A stretch of 64,000 nt of DNA from JAIQFV01 sp041494885 (GTDB lineage Bacteria; Acidobacteriota; Terriglobia; JAIQFV01). The stretch's first letter is position 1. Each line of letters begins with the position of its first letter. Both the position numbers and the translations under genes were made by a program. The stretch spans positions 1 through 64,000 of the forward strand of contig JBGQBO010000009.1 of NCBI GenBank assembly GCA_041494885.1, in the 5' to 3' direction. Below, in pieces: positions 51,169-60,112 of this stretch. The notes beneath the pieces were generated by a model. That model ran no database searches. It was given only the letters and a program-made list of their open reading frames with translations, and was not told the origin of the DNA.

Positions 51169-51465
51169 TCATTTAACTTCCCACCGCGTATGAGCGTCAA
51201 GTGAGTTAGCAAAGCCGGCCGCCACGAGCAAATCGCGCCAATCGATCTTTGCGAGTTCCACGGTTTTGCGCAGCTCATCAACGTTCCCGCGACTCAACTT
51301 GAGCGCCGCATACCGAAAGCGTTCCAGCCGGTATTTATCCAGCTTGTCCAGAAAAGGCAAATTATTTCCACATTCATTTTCTAAGATTGTGGCGACTTCT
51401 GCATGGTGTTCCACCGGGAAGAGCATGCGTCTCTTCTCCCAGGTCGCTTCACTCAGCTCAGTCAT
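51169..51465 (-). CDS. conserved-looking small hypothetical protein, 98 aa
   Basis: This helical soluble protein has a repeated W-x motif (SEATWEKRRMLFP, KIDWRDLLVAAGFANS) and a regular heptad-like pattern in YRLERFRYAALKLSRGN. Similar small proteins occur widely as unknown, to my recollection. The ATG at 51465 has GAAGGTG upstream. Another frame (51084-51281) in the same DNA is probably a shadow. Function unknown. Confidence 0.6.
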   Translation of the reverse strand: MTELSEATWEKRRMLFPVEHHAEVATILENECGNNLPFLDKLDKYRLERFRYAALKLSRGNVDELRKTVELAKIDWRDLLVAAGFANSLDAHTRWEVK

Positions 51466-51671
51466 GGGTACACCTTCAAGATTAAGTGATGCCGCTCCGA
51501 CTCAATCCGGATGCGAACGGTTCAGGTATTCTCCTAGAATAGGGTCGCCTAACAAAGCAAGCCGAGGCGGCGGGCGCAACCGGCCGCGTGCAGCCCGGAT
51601 TAATGTGTCGGAGATTTACTACCAGCCAGGCAAGTGACGGGAATGTAGCTGACTCCGACACCGGCGCACTC

Positions 51672-52490
51672 TCAGCCGCGTTTCTCAAATGCTGCGTTGG
51701 CCTGCCCCGGCTTTCGCACACGGATGTGGAGGAAGTAGGCGACGACCTGGGCGTCTTGCATGTCGGGGCAGGCAAGGACGGTCGCATCACTGGGTCGCGG
51801 TTCTGCAATCCGTTCCAGCAGAAAGCCGGTTTCGATCAGCAGGTTCAGCCATTGGCTGACCGTCCGTGTGAACCGGGGCGTCTTGAACTTCGGCAATCCC
51901 TGCTTCGCGTGGGGCGGAGCCGCTCCAAAAAGCCACTCTGTAATCTGCCCGTCGAGATTTTGGAAATACCCGCCCACCTCGACCGCGTACGTGAGGCCCC
52001 TCCGATCGCGTAAATTCCGGCGGTGCGGGGTGTCATAACAGGGGTGCATGATAGAAAACTGCAAGAATCCTCCGGGCTTCAGAACTCGATAGGCCTCGGT
52101 GAGCACTCGATCCGTCTCGGGCACATCCATGAGGCTCATGAAGCCTGTTGTAAAGTCAAAGGATACGTTAGGAAAAGGCAATTCCACCGCGCTGGCAACG
52201 CGGTAATCGATGCCCACGGGCTGCTCCGCTTCCACTTGACGGGCATGCTCGATAAAGGTCTCCGCAATGTCAATGGCCGTCACATGGGCCCCGCGCTTCG
52301 CCAGGAGTCGGGTGTTGTGACCTTCTCCACAGCCGATATCCAGTCCCGAAAGCCCCGTCACATCCGGAAGCAGGTCGAAGAAGGCCGGCGTGTTGAGGTA
52401 GTCCCGGTAGACGTCATATCCGGCTCTTGCCAGCTTCGTCCAAGCGTCAGCATTGCCGTTCCAAAAATGCCCGACTTCCTCATGATTCAT
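51672..52490 (-). CDS. SAM-dependent class I methyltransferase
   Basis: The 272-aa protein has the Rossmann-like methyltransferase motifs: LDIGCGEGHNTRLLAKRG (motif I), VTAIDIAETFIEHAR (post I), DFTTGFMSLMDVPE (motif II) and VLKPGGFLQFSIMHPC (motif III). Substrate unknown; UbiE/COQ5-like or small-molecule methyltransferases are similar. ATG 52490 follows GAAGG. One base separates its start from the stop of the small helical protein upstream (52492-52776), so the two are translationally coupled. Confidence 0.88.
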   Translation of the reverse strand: MNHEEVGHFWNGNADAWTKLARAGYDVYRDYLNTPAFFDLLPDVTGLSGLDIGCGEGHNTRLLAKRGAHVTAIDIAETFIEHARQVEAEQPVGIDYRVASAVELPFPNVSFDFTTGFMSLMDVPETDRVLTEAYRVLKPGGFLQFSIMHPCYDTPHRRNLRDRRGLTYAVEVGGYFQNLDGQITEWLFGAAPPHAKQGLPKFKTPRFTRTVSQWLNLLIETGFLLERIAEPRPSDATVLACPDMQDAQVVAYFLHIRVRKPGQANAAFEKRG

Positions 52491-52491
52491 T

Positions 52492-52776
52492 TCAAACTAC
52501 CTTCTTTCCTTTATGGCGAACATCCGGGGCTCCTGCGGTCCGGCGCATGTCTCTTCGTGGGCTGTGCTGGATCAGGAGGATGCAGGGGTGAGCCGGGCTC
52601 CTTGTCATCCCAAAGTACACTGGCTGATCCGCCTCTCGATGGACTTCAAGCTTTCTGTAGCTCTTGGGGTTCATCCCGAGTTTCCGTGCCACCTGGACTT
52701 GAGCGTGGCTGAGATAATACCTCTTTCGAGTGTCAATCCAAATTTGAAACTTGCTCTTTATTTTCATCTTGGGCAT
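52492..52776 (-). CDS. small basic protein, HTH-like N-terminus, 94 aa
   Basis: The first 45 residues look like a helix-turn-helix: IKSKFQIWIDTRKRYYLSHAQVQVARKLGMNPKSYRKLE (in pieces). The rest is Arg/Pro-rich and less structured. It is coupled to the methyltransferase gene: stop TGA, A, then ATG. A regulator or adapter role is possible, not shown. It could be a frameshifted fragment of a longer family member, as the C-terminal half does not look like the N-terminal half in composition. Confidence 0.5.
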   Translation of the reverse strand: MPKMKIKSKFQIWIDTRKRYYLSHAQVQVARKLGMNPKSYRKLEVHREADQPVYFGMTRSPAHPCILLIQHSPRRDMRRTAGAPDVRHKGKKVV

Positions 52777-52911
52777 GGGAGTTGTGGCCTTCGCGCAGGC
52801 TCTCTAACAGCCAAAACACGCGGCGAGGCGCACTTCATTGGATCGCATGACGGAACAATGAACGCAGGAATTGAGATTCAGTGATTATTGATAGGGATGC
52901 GTCCGGGCGGC

Positions 52912-54870
52912 CTATTTCTTGATCAGCACGACTGGAGCGAACTGACTCGCGGACAGCTTGTCGAAGAACTCCCGGACTCGGCTGTACTCCGAAGCCTCCG
53001 CGATCATGTCTTTCACCTCCACAGACTGTTCGAACGCCACCTCGTCGCCATTCGACTTCCAGGAGGCCCGGTAAGTACCGTAAGGACTCTTCAGGTCCAC
53101 CCGGTCAGGCATCTCATCAACCGTGAACCCGGGCGGGACCTTCAGCGTCACGGAGTCCTTGCGGAGTATGGCCGTCAGTTTGACAGGCCACTTCCGCTCT
53201 TTGTTGGAAAAGCTGTAATCGGGATCGGGGACCAGTGCCCCGGGCTTGAGGATCAGGAGGCGGCCTTGCATGAACTGACCAAACTGGGCGACGCCGAAAT
53301 CCACCACCAGATCCAGCCGGCCTTCCTCGGCGTGATCGGCGGGCGCGACCTTGTTGAGCGTCACCCTGCCAAGGCGTCGCGAGAACGACCGCTCGAACCG
53401 CCGTTTGACCTCATCCCCGGCGCTGTGCCGCGTAAGGGATCTGAGTAGCGAGCCGGACTGCCCGAAGTACTGCGTCAGCATGTGGGCCGACAGGGGGCCT
53501 TCCCGGTCCAGTTCTGCAACCACCGATCGCTCGATCCGGTTTGTGGCTGCCGGGAGCATAGGCATTTTGACCAGATCGCCTTGTGGGCCGGCAATCACCA
53601 GGGCATAGCTGCCCTGCTCGTCCTCGTCGAGATCGCCGACGGGCGTGTCGGGATCGGTGGGATCGAAGATCAGCAGGCGGCCGAGCCGGGGATGGTCAAT
53701 GATGCTGGGAACGATCGTCTCCGGTGAAACTTTGATGGCGACAACGGCGTGATTGAATTGCATTGGAGAAGGCCATTCGGGACGGACAAACCCGCGGTCG
53801 CCGGAGTAGATCACCACAGCGTACGAGTCGATCCCGCCGCCCTTCAGCAAGGCCCGCATCAGCGTGGTTTTATCTTTGCAGTCGCCGTAGTTGCGGGAGA
53901 GGACCTGATCCGCTGCATGGGGGGTATAGCCGCCGCCATGCGTGAGATTCATTTGAACCGACACGTAGTTCGTCTGCTGGGTGAACGCGGCGATGGCCCG
54001 GATCCTGTCCAATTCAGATTTCGCCGGTCCCAGCAAATCGGCGGATTTCGAACGCGTCGCTGCCGTAAGCCCTGCCGGTGGATCCACGAAACCGGAGAGC
54101 CAGGCAGACACGGAAGGCCAATCCTTCAAAGGTTGCAGAGGTGCTGTGCTCGTGGCCGCCGGGTAATAGGTCACACCGAGTCGCGGCACGACCGCATGGT
54201 AGTCCGGGCTGTAATCTTCACCCTCGATCCACGGTAAATCGCGAAGCTCCCACGTATAAGTGTTGCCGTCGACTTGCGGTTTAACTTCGCTGTGGTTGAA
54301 CGTCGTTCCGCGGGCCTCCCAGCCTGTGGGAAGAGTCAGCACGAACCTGGAAATCAGGACCGGACTCGACCCCTGAAAGCTGAAGTGATAAGTCGTGAAG
54401 ATGGTATCCTCTTCTTCAATGACTTCGTAGGCGAACAACGACCCCGCCGGAGCATCGGCGTCGCACTCCATCACTTTGGCGCGGGCTTCATCGTAGGTGT
54501 AGCTTTTCGACATCGCGATGTCGAGGACGCGATCCTTCCCGAACTCAACTTCCTTCCCAGAGGGGAGCACCATCCATCCACGGAAGTCCCGGATACGACC
54601 CGTCTTGGTGTTATAGGGACGATAGGCCACCGGCTTTTCACGCCCGGGTTGGAGGATTTTGATAACCCCACGCTCGCGCATGACGCGCTTGCCACCCGGG
54701 TCCACCGTCAACTGCTCTTCCTCGAACAATGCGACCGCCGTCACCTTGGTTGGGTAATCCGACTTGGCGGGCTGCCGCGCGGCATCGTGCACCCAGGGAG
54801 GTGCTTCCTTGGCCGCCAGCAATCCGCTCATTAATAAGAACACAAATGGGAACGCCAGTTTGAACCTCAT
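52912..54870 (-). CDS. DUF3857/transglutaminase-like protein, secreted, 652 aa
   Basis: A signal peptide (LAFPFVFLLMSGLLAA) is followed by a DUF3857 beta domain (residues about 30-240) and a transglutaminase-like domain. The catalytic triad is complete: Cys331 (NYGDCKDKT), His374 (QFNHAVV) and Asp403 (FDPTDPD). A C-terminal beta domain follows from about 430. Members are periplasmic and of unsettled function (peptidase, amidase or transamidase). The start overlaps the stop of its paralogue (54867-56924) by ATGA. Confidence 0.9.
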   Translation of the reverse strand: MRFKLAFPFVFLLMSGLLAAKEAPPWVHDAARQPAKSDYPTKVTAVALFEEEQLTVDPGGKRVMRERGVIKILQPGREKPVAYRPYNTKTGRIRDFRGWMVLPSGKEVEFGKDRVLDIAMSKSYTYDEARAKVMECDADAPAGSLFAYEVIEEEDTIFTTYHFSFQGSSPVLISRFVLTLPTGWEARGTTFNHSEVKPQVDGNTYTWELRDLPWIEGEDYSPDYHAVVPRLGVTYYPAATSTAPLQPLKDWPSVSAWLSGFVDPPAGLTAATRSKSADLLGPAKSELDRIRAIAAFTQQTNYVSVQMNLTHGGGYTPHAADQVLSRNYGDCKDKTTLMRALLKGGGIDSYAVVIYSGDRGFVRPEWPSPMQFNHAVVAIKVSPETIVPSIIDHPRLGRLLIFDPTDPDTPVGDLDEDEQGSYALVIAGPQGDLVKMPMLPAATNRIERSVVAELDREGPLSAHMLTQYFGQSGSLLRSLTRHSAGDEVKRRFERSFSRRLGRVTLNKVAPADHAEEGRLDLVVDFGVAQFGQFMQGRLLILKPGALVPDPDYSFSNKERKWPVKLTAILRKDSVTLKVPPGFTVDEMPDRVDLKSPYGTYRASWKSNGDEVAFEQSVEVKDMIAEASEYSRVREFFDKLSASQFAPVVLIKK

Positions 54871-56924
54871 TGACCCCCCGCTGCAGCTCCCTGTTTCAGG
54901 GATATCGTATGATTGTCACGAGAGTGAATTTCATCAAAGATGGCTTTGATCTGCGGGTATAGGTTGGCAGGGTAGTAGACTGACCCTTTATTGCCGAAGA
55001 TCAAAGTCCTGACGCACACCAGTTCGCGAGACTTCACCATCGACATGGAGAGATCGTAAGACCCCGGTTCTCCAAAGCGGAGCGGACCCGGATTATCGGC
55101 ATTGTCCAGGCTGAACCCCTGGGGAAACGCAATCGAAACTTCGTCGTGTTCCTTCCACCCGTAATGAAAATCCAGCGGATAGTGCCTCTCGCTGGATGCG
55201 AACAGCGGGGCCTCGCCCCGCTGGAAAAACAACGGCTGGAGCAGCAATCGTTTCCCTGTGCGCTGTGCGTATCCTTGGATTTTGATGTGGTAATGTACTT
55301 TCAAAGGGTGGTCGGGGTCATCTACGTTCTCGATGCGAGGCGCGGAGAATTCCGAGCCCGGAAACACTTTCGTGATCTCTTCTTTCAGCTGATCGAACTG
55401 CCGGGCTTCCGTCTCGCCCACCAGTTCATTTCGACGCGCAGAGGCCGTGTGGCCCGTGTACTGTTGATCCACGTCGCCCTCGAGGGTCCCGTCGTCCGCC
55501 AACGTGAACTTCGCGGTACGCACACTCGCGGAAGCCTCGGGAGGGGAGAGCGGAGATTCGACAAACACAGGCTTTTTGGGGTCGCTGAGGAGCGCTTTCA
55601 TTCCTTCTTCACGGCACGAGAGCATGTTCGAGGGCAATCGCCGTGCGCTGACGTCATACAGCTTCCACTTGCCGCCGATGTTCACAGCCATGTCAATGCT
55701 CCGCAGGAAGTATCTTTCTGTCATCTGCGGCTGGAAGGCGATGTCTTCCCGGTCGGCGACCAGCGCGGGTCGCGTATCGAGGCCGACCTGCGAGGCCATC
55801 GCCGCAAAGAGCGTGTTGAGTTCATCGGCTGTTCCGACCCCGCTCTTGAAAACCTCCGCCGAAGTCCGGACGCGGCTCCCGGGCATCTGCTTCAGAATCT
55901 TCGAGCGTTCCGCTTCGGTGACCTGGGGACCGAAAAGATCCCGTAGATTCCTGCGGAGATAACGGATGAGGGCAAGGACTTTGTCCTCATCGCTGGCGGC
56001 TCCCTGCACGGCCTGCGCGGCTGCCTGTTTGATGTCATCATTCGCCTTTAAGGCGGGCTTCAGGAGATCGTTGTAGATTTCTTTTCCAACATCATTCCAG
56101 TACTTTTCGGGCTCGCGCCGCCTTCCATCGCTGTAGAAGATAAGCGCCCACGGTCGCACATTCGCTTCTCCCGGCATCATGGGTTCTTCACGGAATGCGG
56201 GGACATTCTCCAGGGTCGTCAGATTGAAGCCCGCGTTGTCCATCGTCAAAGGAGAAGGTTTGCAGTTGACCGGCCAGATGGACATCGAGTAGGAAGTGTA
56301 GTCGCGCGAGAGGGGCTTGACGAAATAGGTCACCTTCTGGGCGGGGAATTCGCGTTGAAATTGAAGACGCATGTACAACGAGTTGGGATCATGACGGATC
56401 TCTTTCCATCGGTATTCCACAATGGCGCCTGGTTCGACTCCGGGCATGGCGAACGACTTCACCTTCTGCCGGCTGCGGCCTGACTTGACGAGAGTTCGTT
56501 CATACACGCTCTCTTTCTGCAGCTCCAATTCTGTTCCGTCCGCCTTGATGGTTCGTCCGCTCACATAGAGAATCGAGTTCTTATCACCAAAGGGGATATC
56601 GATGGTGGCCGCCTTCGCTTTCCCTTTCTCGTCGAAGACCTTCAGGCGAACATAATGGTACAGGACCCTCTGGAGATCTTGCCCGCCAAGAACCTCATCC
56701 ATGACGTGAATCCTCCAGAACAGGGCCTCAACTCCTGAATCCTTTTCAACCACAGGTGCCTTCATATTACGCTCGGCTTCGGTGACGGGAAGCCAGGCGA
56801 CGTCGACCGCAATGGCCTGCGCAGCTATTGCGAGACTGGTCGAAAGAAGCAAAAGGGAGATAGCAAATAGGAATATGAATGGGGGGGTGTTACGGTCTGG
56901 CAATTTTATAAGAAAATGTCTCAT
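54867..56924 (-). CDS. DUF3857-family protein with degenerate transglutaminase site, 685 aa
   Basis: Signal peptide near residues 15-35 (FIFLFAISLLLLSTSLAIAA), DUF3857 domain (about 45-260) and a transglutaminase-like region in which the cysteine loop GDCKDK reads GVGTADEL (Ala366) and the histidine strand reads RSIDMAVNIGG. The catalytic Cys and His are lacking, so the domain is likely inactive. A C-terminal DUF3858-like region (about 500-650) follows. It is first in an operon with the apparently active paralogue, overlapping by ATGA. It may be a regulatory or binding partner. Confidence 0.88.
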   Translation of the reverse strand: MRHFLIKLPDRNTPPFIFLFAISLLLLSTSLAIAAQAIAVDVAWLPVTEAERNMKAPVVEKDSGVEALFWRIHVMDEVLGGQDLQRVLYHYVRLKVFDEKGKAKAATIDIPFGDKNSILYVSGRTIKADGTELELQKESVYERTLVKSGRSRQKVKSFAMPGVEPGAIVEYRWKEIRHDPNSLYMRLQFQREFPAQKVTYFVKPLSRDYTSYSMSIWPVNCKPSPLTMDNAGFNLTTLENVPAFREEPMMPGEANVRPWALIFYSDGRRREPEKYWNDVGKEIYNDLLKPALKANDDIKQAAAQAVQGAASDEDKVLALIRYLRRNLRDLFGPQVTEAERSKILKQMPGSRVRTSAEVFKSGVGTADELNTLFAAMASQVGLDTRPALVADREDIAFQPQMTERYFLRSIDMAVNIGGKWKLYDVSARRLPSNMLSCREEGMKALLSDPKKPVFVESPLSPPEASASVRTAKFTLADDGTLEGDVDQQYTGHTASARRNELVGETEARQFDQLKEEITKVFPGSEFSAPRIENVDDPDHPLKVHYHIKIQGYAQRTGKRLLLQPLFFQRGEAPLFASSERHYPLDFHYGWKEHDEVSIAFPQGFSLDNADNPGPLRFGEPGSYDLSMSMVKSRELVCVRTLIFGNKGSVYYPANLYPQIKAIFDEIHSRDNHTISLKQGAAAGGQ

Positions 56925-57546
56925 TGAAGACTCCTGGCGAGAATTTTCAGGTCGGTCATCACGCGGAACATTGCAGTGTGCCGGCGCCCAGGGGCGCCCG
57001 CAATGATGATCGGCCCGGCTTGGACAAGTCCGTCATTTCTCTCTTTCCACATTTGATCACGTGACCTGATCGGGGGATTGGCCAGCCTGCCCTCCTTCAA
57101 GTTATTCCCGCCCATGTTCTCCAACGGCGGGCAGAGGGGAGCGGATCCTGGCTTTGGACAATTATTTAATGGCCCGGGCAACGAGCATTTCCTGTTCAGG
57201 CCTGAGTGCTCGTTGTTGAATCTTCAGGGGACTATCGGATTCTCGCACGCATTGCTCCGTCCCGATTTTGGCAAAAGGAAGGAGGATTCAAATGGTACAC
57301 CGTACAACAGAGATTAGCCCCGGGAGGTTGAATGGTCTTGAGGTTCAGAAAGTCTGACGGCCAATTCAGACGGAGCAAGAAGGATGACCGAAATTCATCT
57401 CACCGGGGTGTACCACTTACATCAACCGCAAAATTATCAAGTCCTCTCTTGCTGGCGTTTGTGTTGACGGTCACATCGCAACCCCTCACAAGGGTCGGCC
57501 GGTTGATTCATGGTCACGGACCCCGATGGGTCGGAGGGCCAACTCC
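56925..57546. other. 620-base gap with a hairpin, no gene seen
   Basis: A stem CAACGAGCA/TGCTCGTTG (57179-57215) is the only clear structure. Two phrases, GGTACACCGTACAACA near 57292 and GGGGTACACCTTACAACA near 127, are similar and may be a distant repeat. No coding frame is credible. Confidence 0.5.
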
Positions 57547-57828
57547 TCATGAAACTGTCTGCCAGCAAATGGAGTAACCAGGGTAATCCGGGGGAAGGCG
57601 AAACCACTTGTTCGCCTGGCTGAGCAAAGAACAATAGGTTCCAAACAATCGCTCAGCTGGAAATAGATTGTAAAACTGTGGCGGTGTCAACTCAAGGGTT
57701 AATTTATTGGCTTCCGGCAGGATGTCACGCGCGCGGGAGTATTGCGAGCAATACCGGGGATGGTCTCTCAGCCGTACTGTGATTAGACTCCATGCCAGAC
57801 AATGCAAAGGGGGAAGCCTATATTTCAT
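57547..57828 (-). CDS. possible small protein overlapping the CxxCH gene, 93 aa
   Basis: The frame starts at ATG 57828, overlapping the stop of the upstream gene by ATGA, which suggests coupling. The product is basic, Cys- and Pro-containing (CLAWSLITVRLRDHPRYCSQYSRA) and has no recognisable fold. The arrangement is the only support, and it may be spurious. Confidence 0.35.
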   Translation of the reverse strand: MKYRLPPLHCLAWSLITVRLRDHPRYCSQYSRARDILPEANKLTLELTPPQFYNLFPAERLFGTYCSLLSQANKWFRLPPDYPGYSICWQTVS

Positions 57829-59186
57829 CTTGCCTTTCCTTCTTCGATTAACGCTTTGAAGTCATCGCGCTCCATTTTGCGTTTAGCGACGTAGAAGGCA
57901 TGATCGTTGTTCAATGGGTTGAGTTGAGCCACCGGGGGGAATGGCGGCTGGGAATTAGTGCTGAAGGAAAACATTCCTGTAATATCCTGCCCGTGACAGG
58001 CAATGCAGCGTGCGCGCAACGTGACCAGGATAGGCAAGCCCTCTCCGCGCCGGTTGCGCTCCAGTGAGGCGAATCCGTAATCATTTCCCGCTTCCGGGAG
58101 ATAGACCGGGGCCTTCTCATCCAGACCGACCAGGCCGCCGGACGCAGGCTTGATCAAAAGTAACCGGCGGCTGAGTTCATACTCCTCTACCTCTGTTCTT
58201 ATGAGCGCGCCCTGCTCGTTCCTGATGAAGCGTCGAAGCTGGATGTCATAAGTCAATCGGCTCGGCACGACCTTGCCATCGTTCTGTATCAATAAATCTT
58301 GAATGACGAGCGCGACTGCATCCAGCTTTGAAGTAATGCCGGGGGCATTCCGCAAGCTGTTAAGGAACTCCTGGGTGTCCGTCGGCAGTGACGCTGGCTT
58401 GACGAAGATGCGGGCGGCACGCCGATAATCTGCCGCGTGATCATGCATCCGGTGTAGGTGCCACTGAACTTCCAGCCAGCCACTTCCAGGTTCAAATAAT
58501 CCCGGCAGGTGAGCACCAACAGATGCCGAAGCGTAGTTGTCCGGCAGAGCTGTAATCTCTTCTTGGGTCAGCCCAAGTCTCTTGATTAAACGCGCGAGGA
58601 GAGGCAGGAGCTGTTCTCTGCGCGCGGTGAGCTGTTGACCCTCCGCACCCGCAAAGTAGGAATTCTGAAAGAGAAGATCATGGGCAGCCCATAGATCGCT
58701 TTGCATCAGTGCGCGATCCAGCGGGGGGCGTGCTGTTTTCTCTTCGAGCGCATCGGTTAACGCTTGTTTGAATTGGGTGTAAAGAGGCTCTGATAGAACC
58801 TGGGATACACCGAGAGAAGTGATGAACGACGGATAGAGCGGCTCGATCGCGCGGTCTCCGATCTCGAGCCTCTCCAACGGTCGGGTACTGACCGCCAGTT
58901 CATGGGGAAATCCGCTATATGGAATCCGGATGGACGGCGCCCCGGCATCCAATTCGGCAGACAGGCGAGTTTTGACAGTCCGTGTGAACAGACAGAAGAA
59001 AATACGATTCCAGGCATCATTCGGATCATGAGCATAAATTGGTGGCCTCTCTGTCGTCGGCGCAGGGTTCGCCTGAGAATTAAGCCGGGTTAGGGCAATA
59101 CCCAGAGACAGGATGAGGGCCACCGCTCCCCAAACGAGCCAAGGGGGCGATACCCTTAATGAATCGCCAGAGGAATATCTGCTCAC
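57825..59186 (-). CDS. membrane-anchored protein with CxxCH haem-binding motif, 453 aa
   Basis: An N-terminal membrane anchor (PPWLVWGAVALILSLGIAL) is followed by a large helical domain, ending in a motif RCIACHGQD near residue 400, which is a CxxCH c-type haem attachment site. The rest is not recognised; the layout resembles large acidobacterial proteins annotated as hypothetical, possibly with a cytochrome c-like tail. Start is GTG 59186 with a GGAGGG about 11 bases upstream. It should act in the periplasm. Redox function is inferred from one motif only. Confidence 0.7.
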   Translation of the reverse strand: MSRYSSGDSLRVSPPWLVWGAVALILSLGIALTRLNSQANPAPTTERPPIYAHDPNDAWNRIFFCLFTRTVKTRLSAELDAGAPSIRIPYSGFPHELAVSTRPLERLEIGDRAIEPLYPSFITSLGVSQVLSEPLYTQFKQALTDALEEKTARPPLDRALMQSDLWAAHDLLFQNSYFAGAEGQQLTARREQLLPLLARLIKRLGLTQEEITALPDNYASASVGAHLPGLFEPGSGWLEVQWHLHRMHDHAADYRRAARIFVKPASLPTDTQEFLNSLRNAPGITSKLDAVALVIQDLLIQNDGKVVPSRLTYDIQLRRFIRNEQGALIRTEVEEYELSRRLLLIKPASGGLVGLDEKAPVYLPEAGNDYGFASLERNRRGEGLPILVTLRARCIACHGQDITGMFSFSTNSQPPFPPVAQLNPLNNDHAFYVAKRKMERDDFKALIEEGKAR

Positions 59187-59310
59187 AATCCTATGTCCCT
59201 CCGCATAACGTTAGGCAGGTCACCCGGCGGCGCGGTCCCAAAACAGCCAGATCTTTGGCGGACCGGGTGGCAGCACGAATCAAGCGGTGCGGGTCGTAGA
59301 CGGAGACGTC

Positions 59311-59339
59311 TTGACACTAAAACGTTACAGTGTCAAAAT
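59311..59339 (+). promoter_or_regulatory. operator-promoter of the toxin-antitoxin pair
   Basis: A perfect palindrome TTGACACT-N10-AGTGTCAA (59311-59336) contains the -35 box TTGACA; 17 bases later is CAAAAT, four of six matches to the -10. A start of transcription at or next to ATG 59346 would make the message leaderless. Confidence 0.65.
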
Positions 59340-59345
59340 CTCTCC

Positions 59346-59576
59346 ATGAGTGAACTGAAACGTGCCACTGTGTATCTGGATCCGAGCCTCCATCGGGCCC
59401 TTCGTGTGAAGGCTGCTGAGACCGACCGGAGTTTATCTGAACTGGTCAACGCCGCAGTCCGACGCAGTCTCATCGAAGATGCCGAAGATCTCGTTGCTTT
59501 CGATGCGCGCGCCAAAGAGCCCAACCTGGCCTTCGAGGGGGTGCTCAAGGATCTCAAGCGCCGTGGCAAACTATAA
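59346..59576 (+). CDS. ribbon-helix-helix antitoxin (RelB/CopG-like)
   Basis: This 76-aa protein carries the RHH signature: a beta strand (KRATVYLDPSLHRALRVKAAE) and helix (SLSELVNAAVRRSLIED), then an acidic helix and a basic tail (RAKEPNLAFEGVLKDLKRRGKL). It should bind its own operator (palindrome at 59311-59336) and neutralise the toxin encoded next (14-base overlap). The start ATG 59346 is in the palindrome's immediate downstream; a longer frame from 59193 exists but is not credible. Confidence 0.88.
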   Translation: MSELKRATVYLDPSLHRALRVKAAETDRSLSELVNAAVRRSLIEDAEDLVAFDARAKEPNLAFEGVLKDLKRRGKL

Positions 59577-59820
59577 ACTCCTCATCAAGCCATCCGCCGT
59601 CAAAGAACTGGAAACCCTTCCGCTGAAAATCCGGAGGCAAGTTGTGAAGCGCATTCAGGGCCTGGCTGCCGAACCGAGTCCTTTCGGGTCCGAAAAGCTC
59701 TCGGGCCTGGAGAAATACCGCCTCCGCCAAGGGGACCACCGGATTCTCTACGAAATAGACGATAACGAGCAGTCGGTTGTTATCGTGAAAATCGCCCATC
59801 GGCGTGAAGTGTATCGCTGA
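59563..59820 (+). CDS. RelE/ParE-family toxin
   Basis: This 85-aa protein has the RelE/ParE fold: strand ANYKLLIKPSAVKELETLP, helix KIRRQVVKRIQGLAAEPS, then GLEKYRLRQGDHRILYEIDD and VVIVKIAHRREVYR. The basic residues in the C-terminal strand (R in HRREVYR) match mRNA-interferase RelE relatives, but gyrase-targeting ParE cannot be excluded. The start is GTG 59563, overlapping the antitoxin gene by 14 bases. Typical antitoxin-toxin order. Confidence 0.88.
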   Translation: MANYKLLIKPSAVKELETLPLKIRRQVVKRIQGLAAEPSPFGSEKLSGLEKYRLRQGDHRILYEIDDNEQSVVIVKIAHRREVYR

Positions 59821-60112
59821 ACGGCGCCAGGCTAAGATATTAGGATTAGATGGCGCATTCATCGCATTCTATACGATGGGTGCTATTGACTGTATCGTGT
59901 CTTCGCATTTTGCGTTTGGCGGCCTCTGTCCAAGAGGGATTGAGTGAGAGGCGGTGCCGTCCGCGAAATGAAAAATGCGAAGATGTGACCCTCTTTTTAG
60001 GTCAGATCCGCACTTTTCTACAAATGAATTTAGCCTCTCTGTACAGTGGGGGCGAATGAGGATGAGGCCTACTGCAACTGTTCACTTGTATAAAGGTTCA
60101 GACCCTATTTGT
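59821..60112. other. gap holding an R1-related repeat, no gene seen
   Basis: The sequence TCTTCGCATTTTGCG (near 59898) pairs with CGCGAAATGAAAAATGCGAAGA (59964-59985, in pieces), flanking GAGGGATTGAGTGAGAGGCGG. The same phrases (GAGAGGCGATTGAGTGA, GTCCGTGAAATGAAAAGTG) recur at 62921-62974. Confidence 0.6.

Noticed and set aside
51084..51281. 65-aa minus frame between the VOC gene and the small hypothetical gene
   Set aside because: It overlaps the better-supported 51169-51465 frame, which has an SD; the product is Cys/Trp-rich and featureless.
53749..54237. 162-aa plus frame inside the DUF3857 gene
   Set aside because: It is opposite the catalytic transglutaminase domain; it has no SD or recognisable fold.
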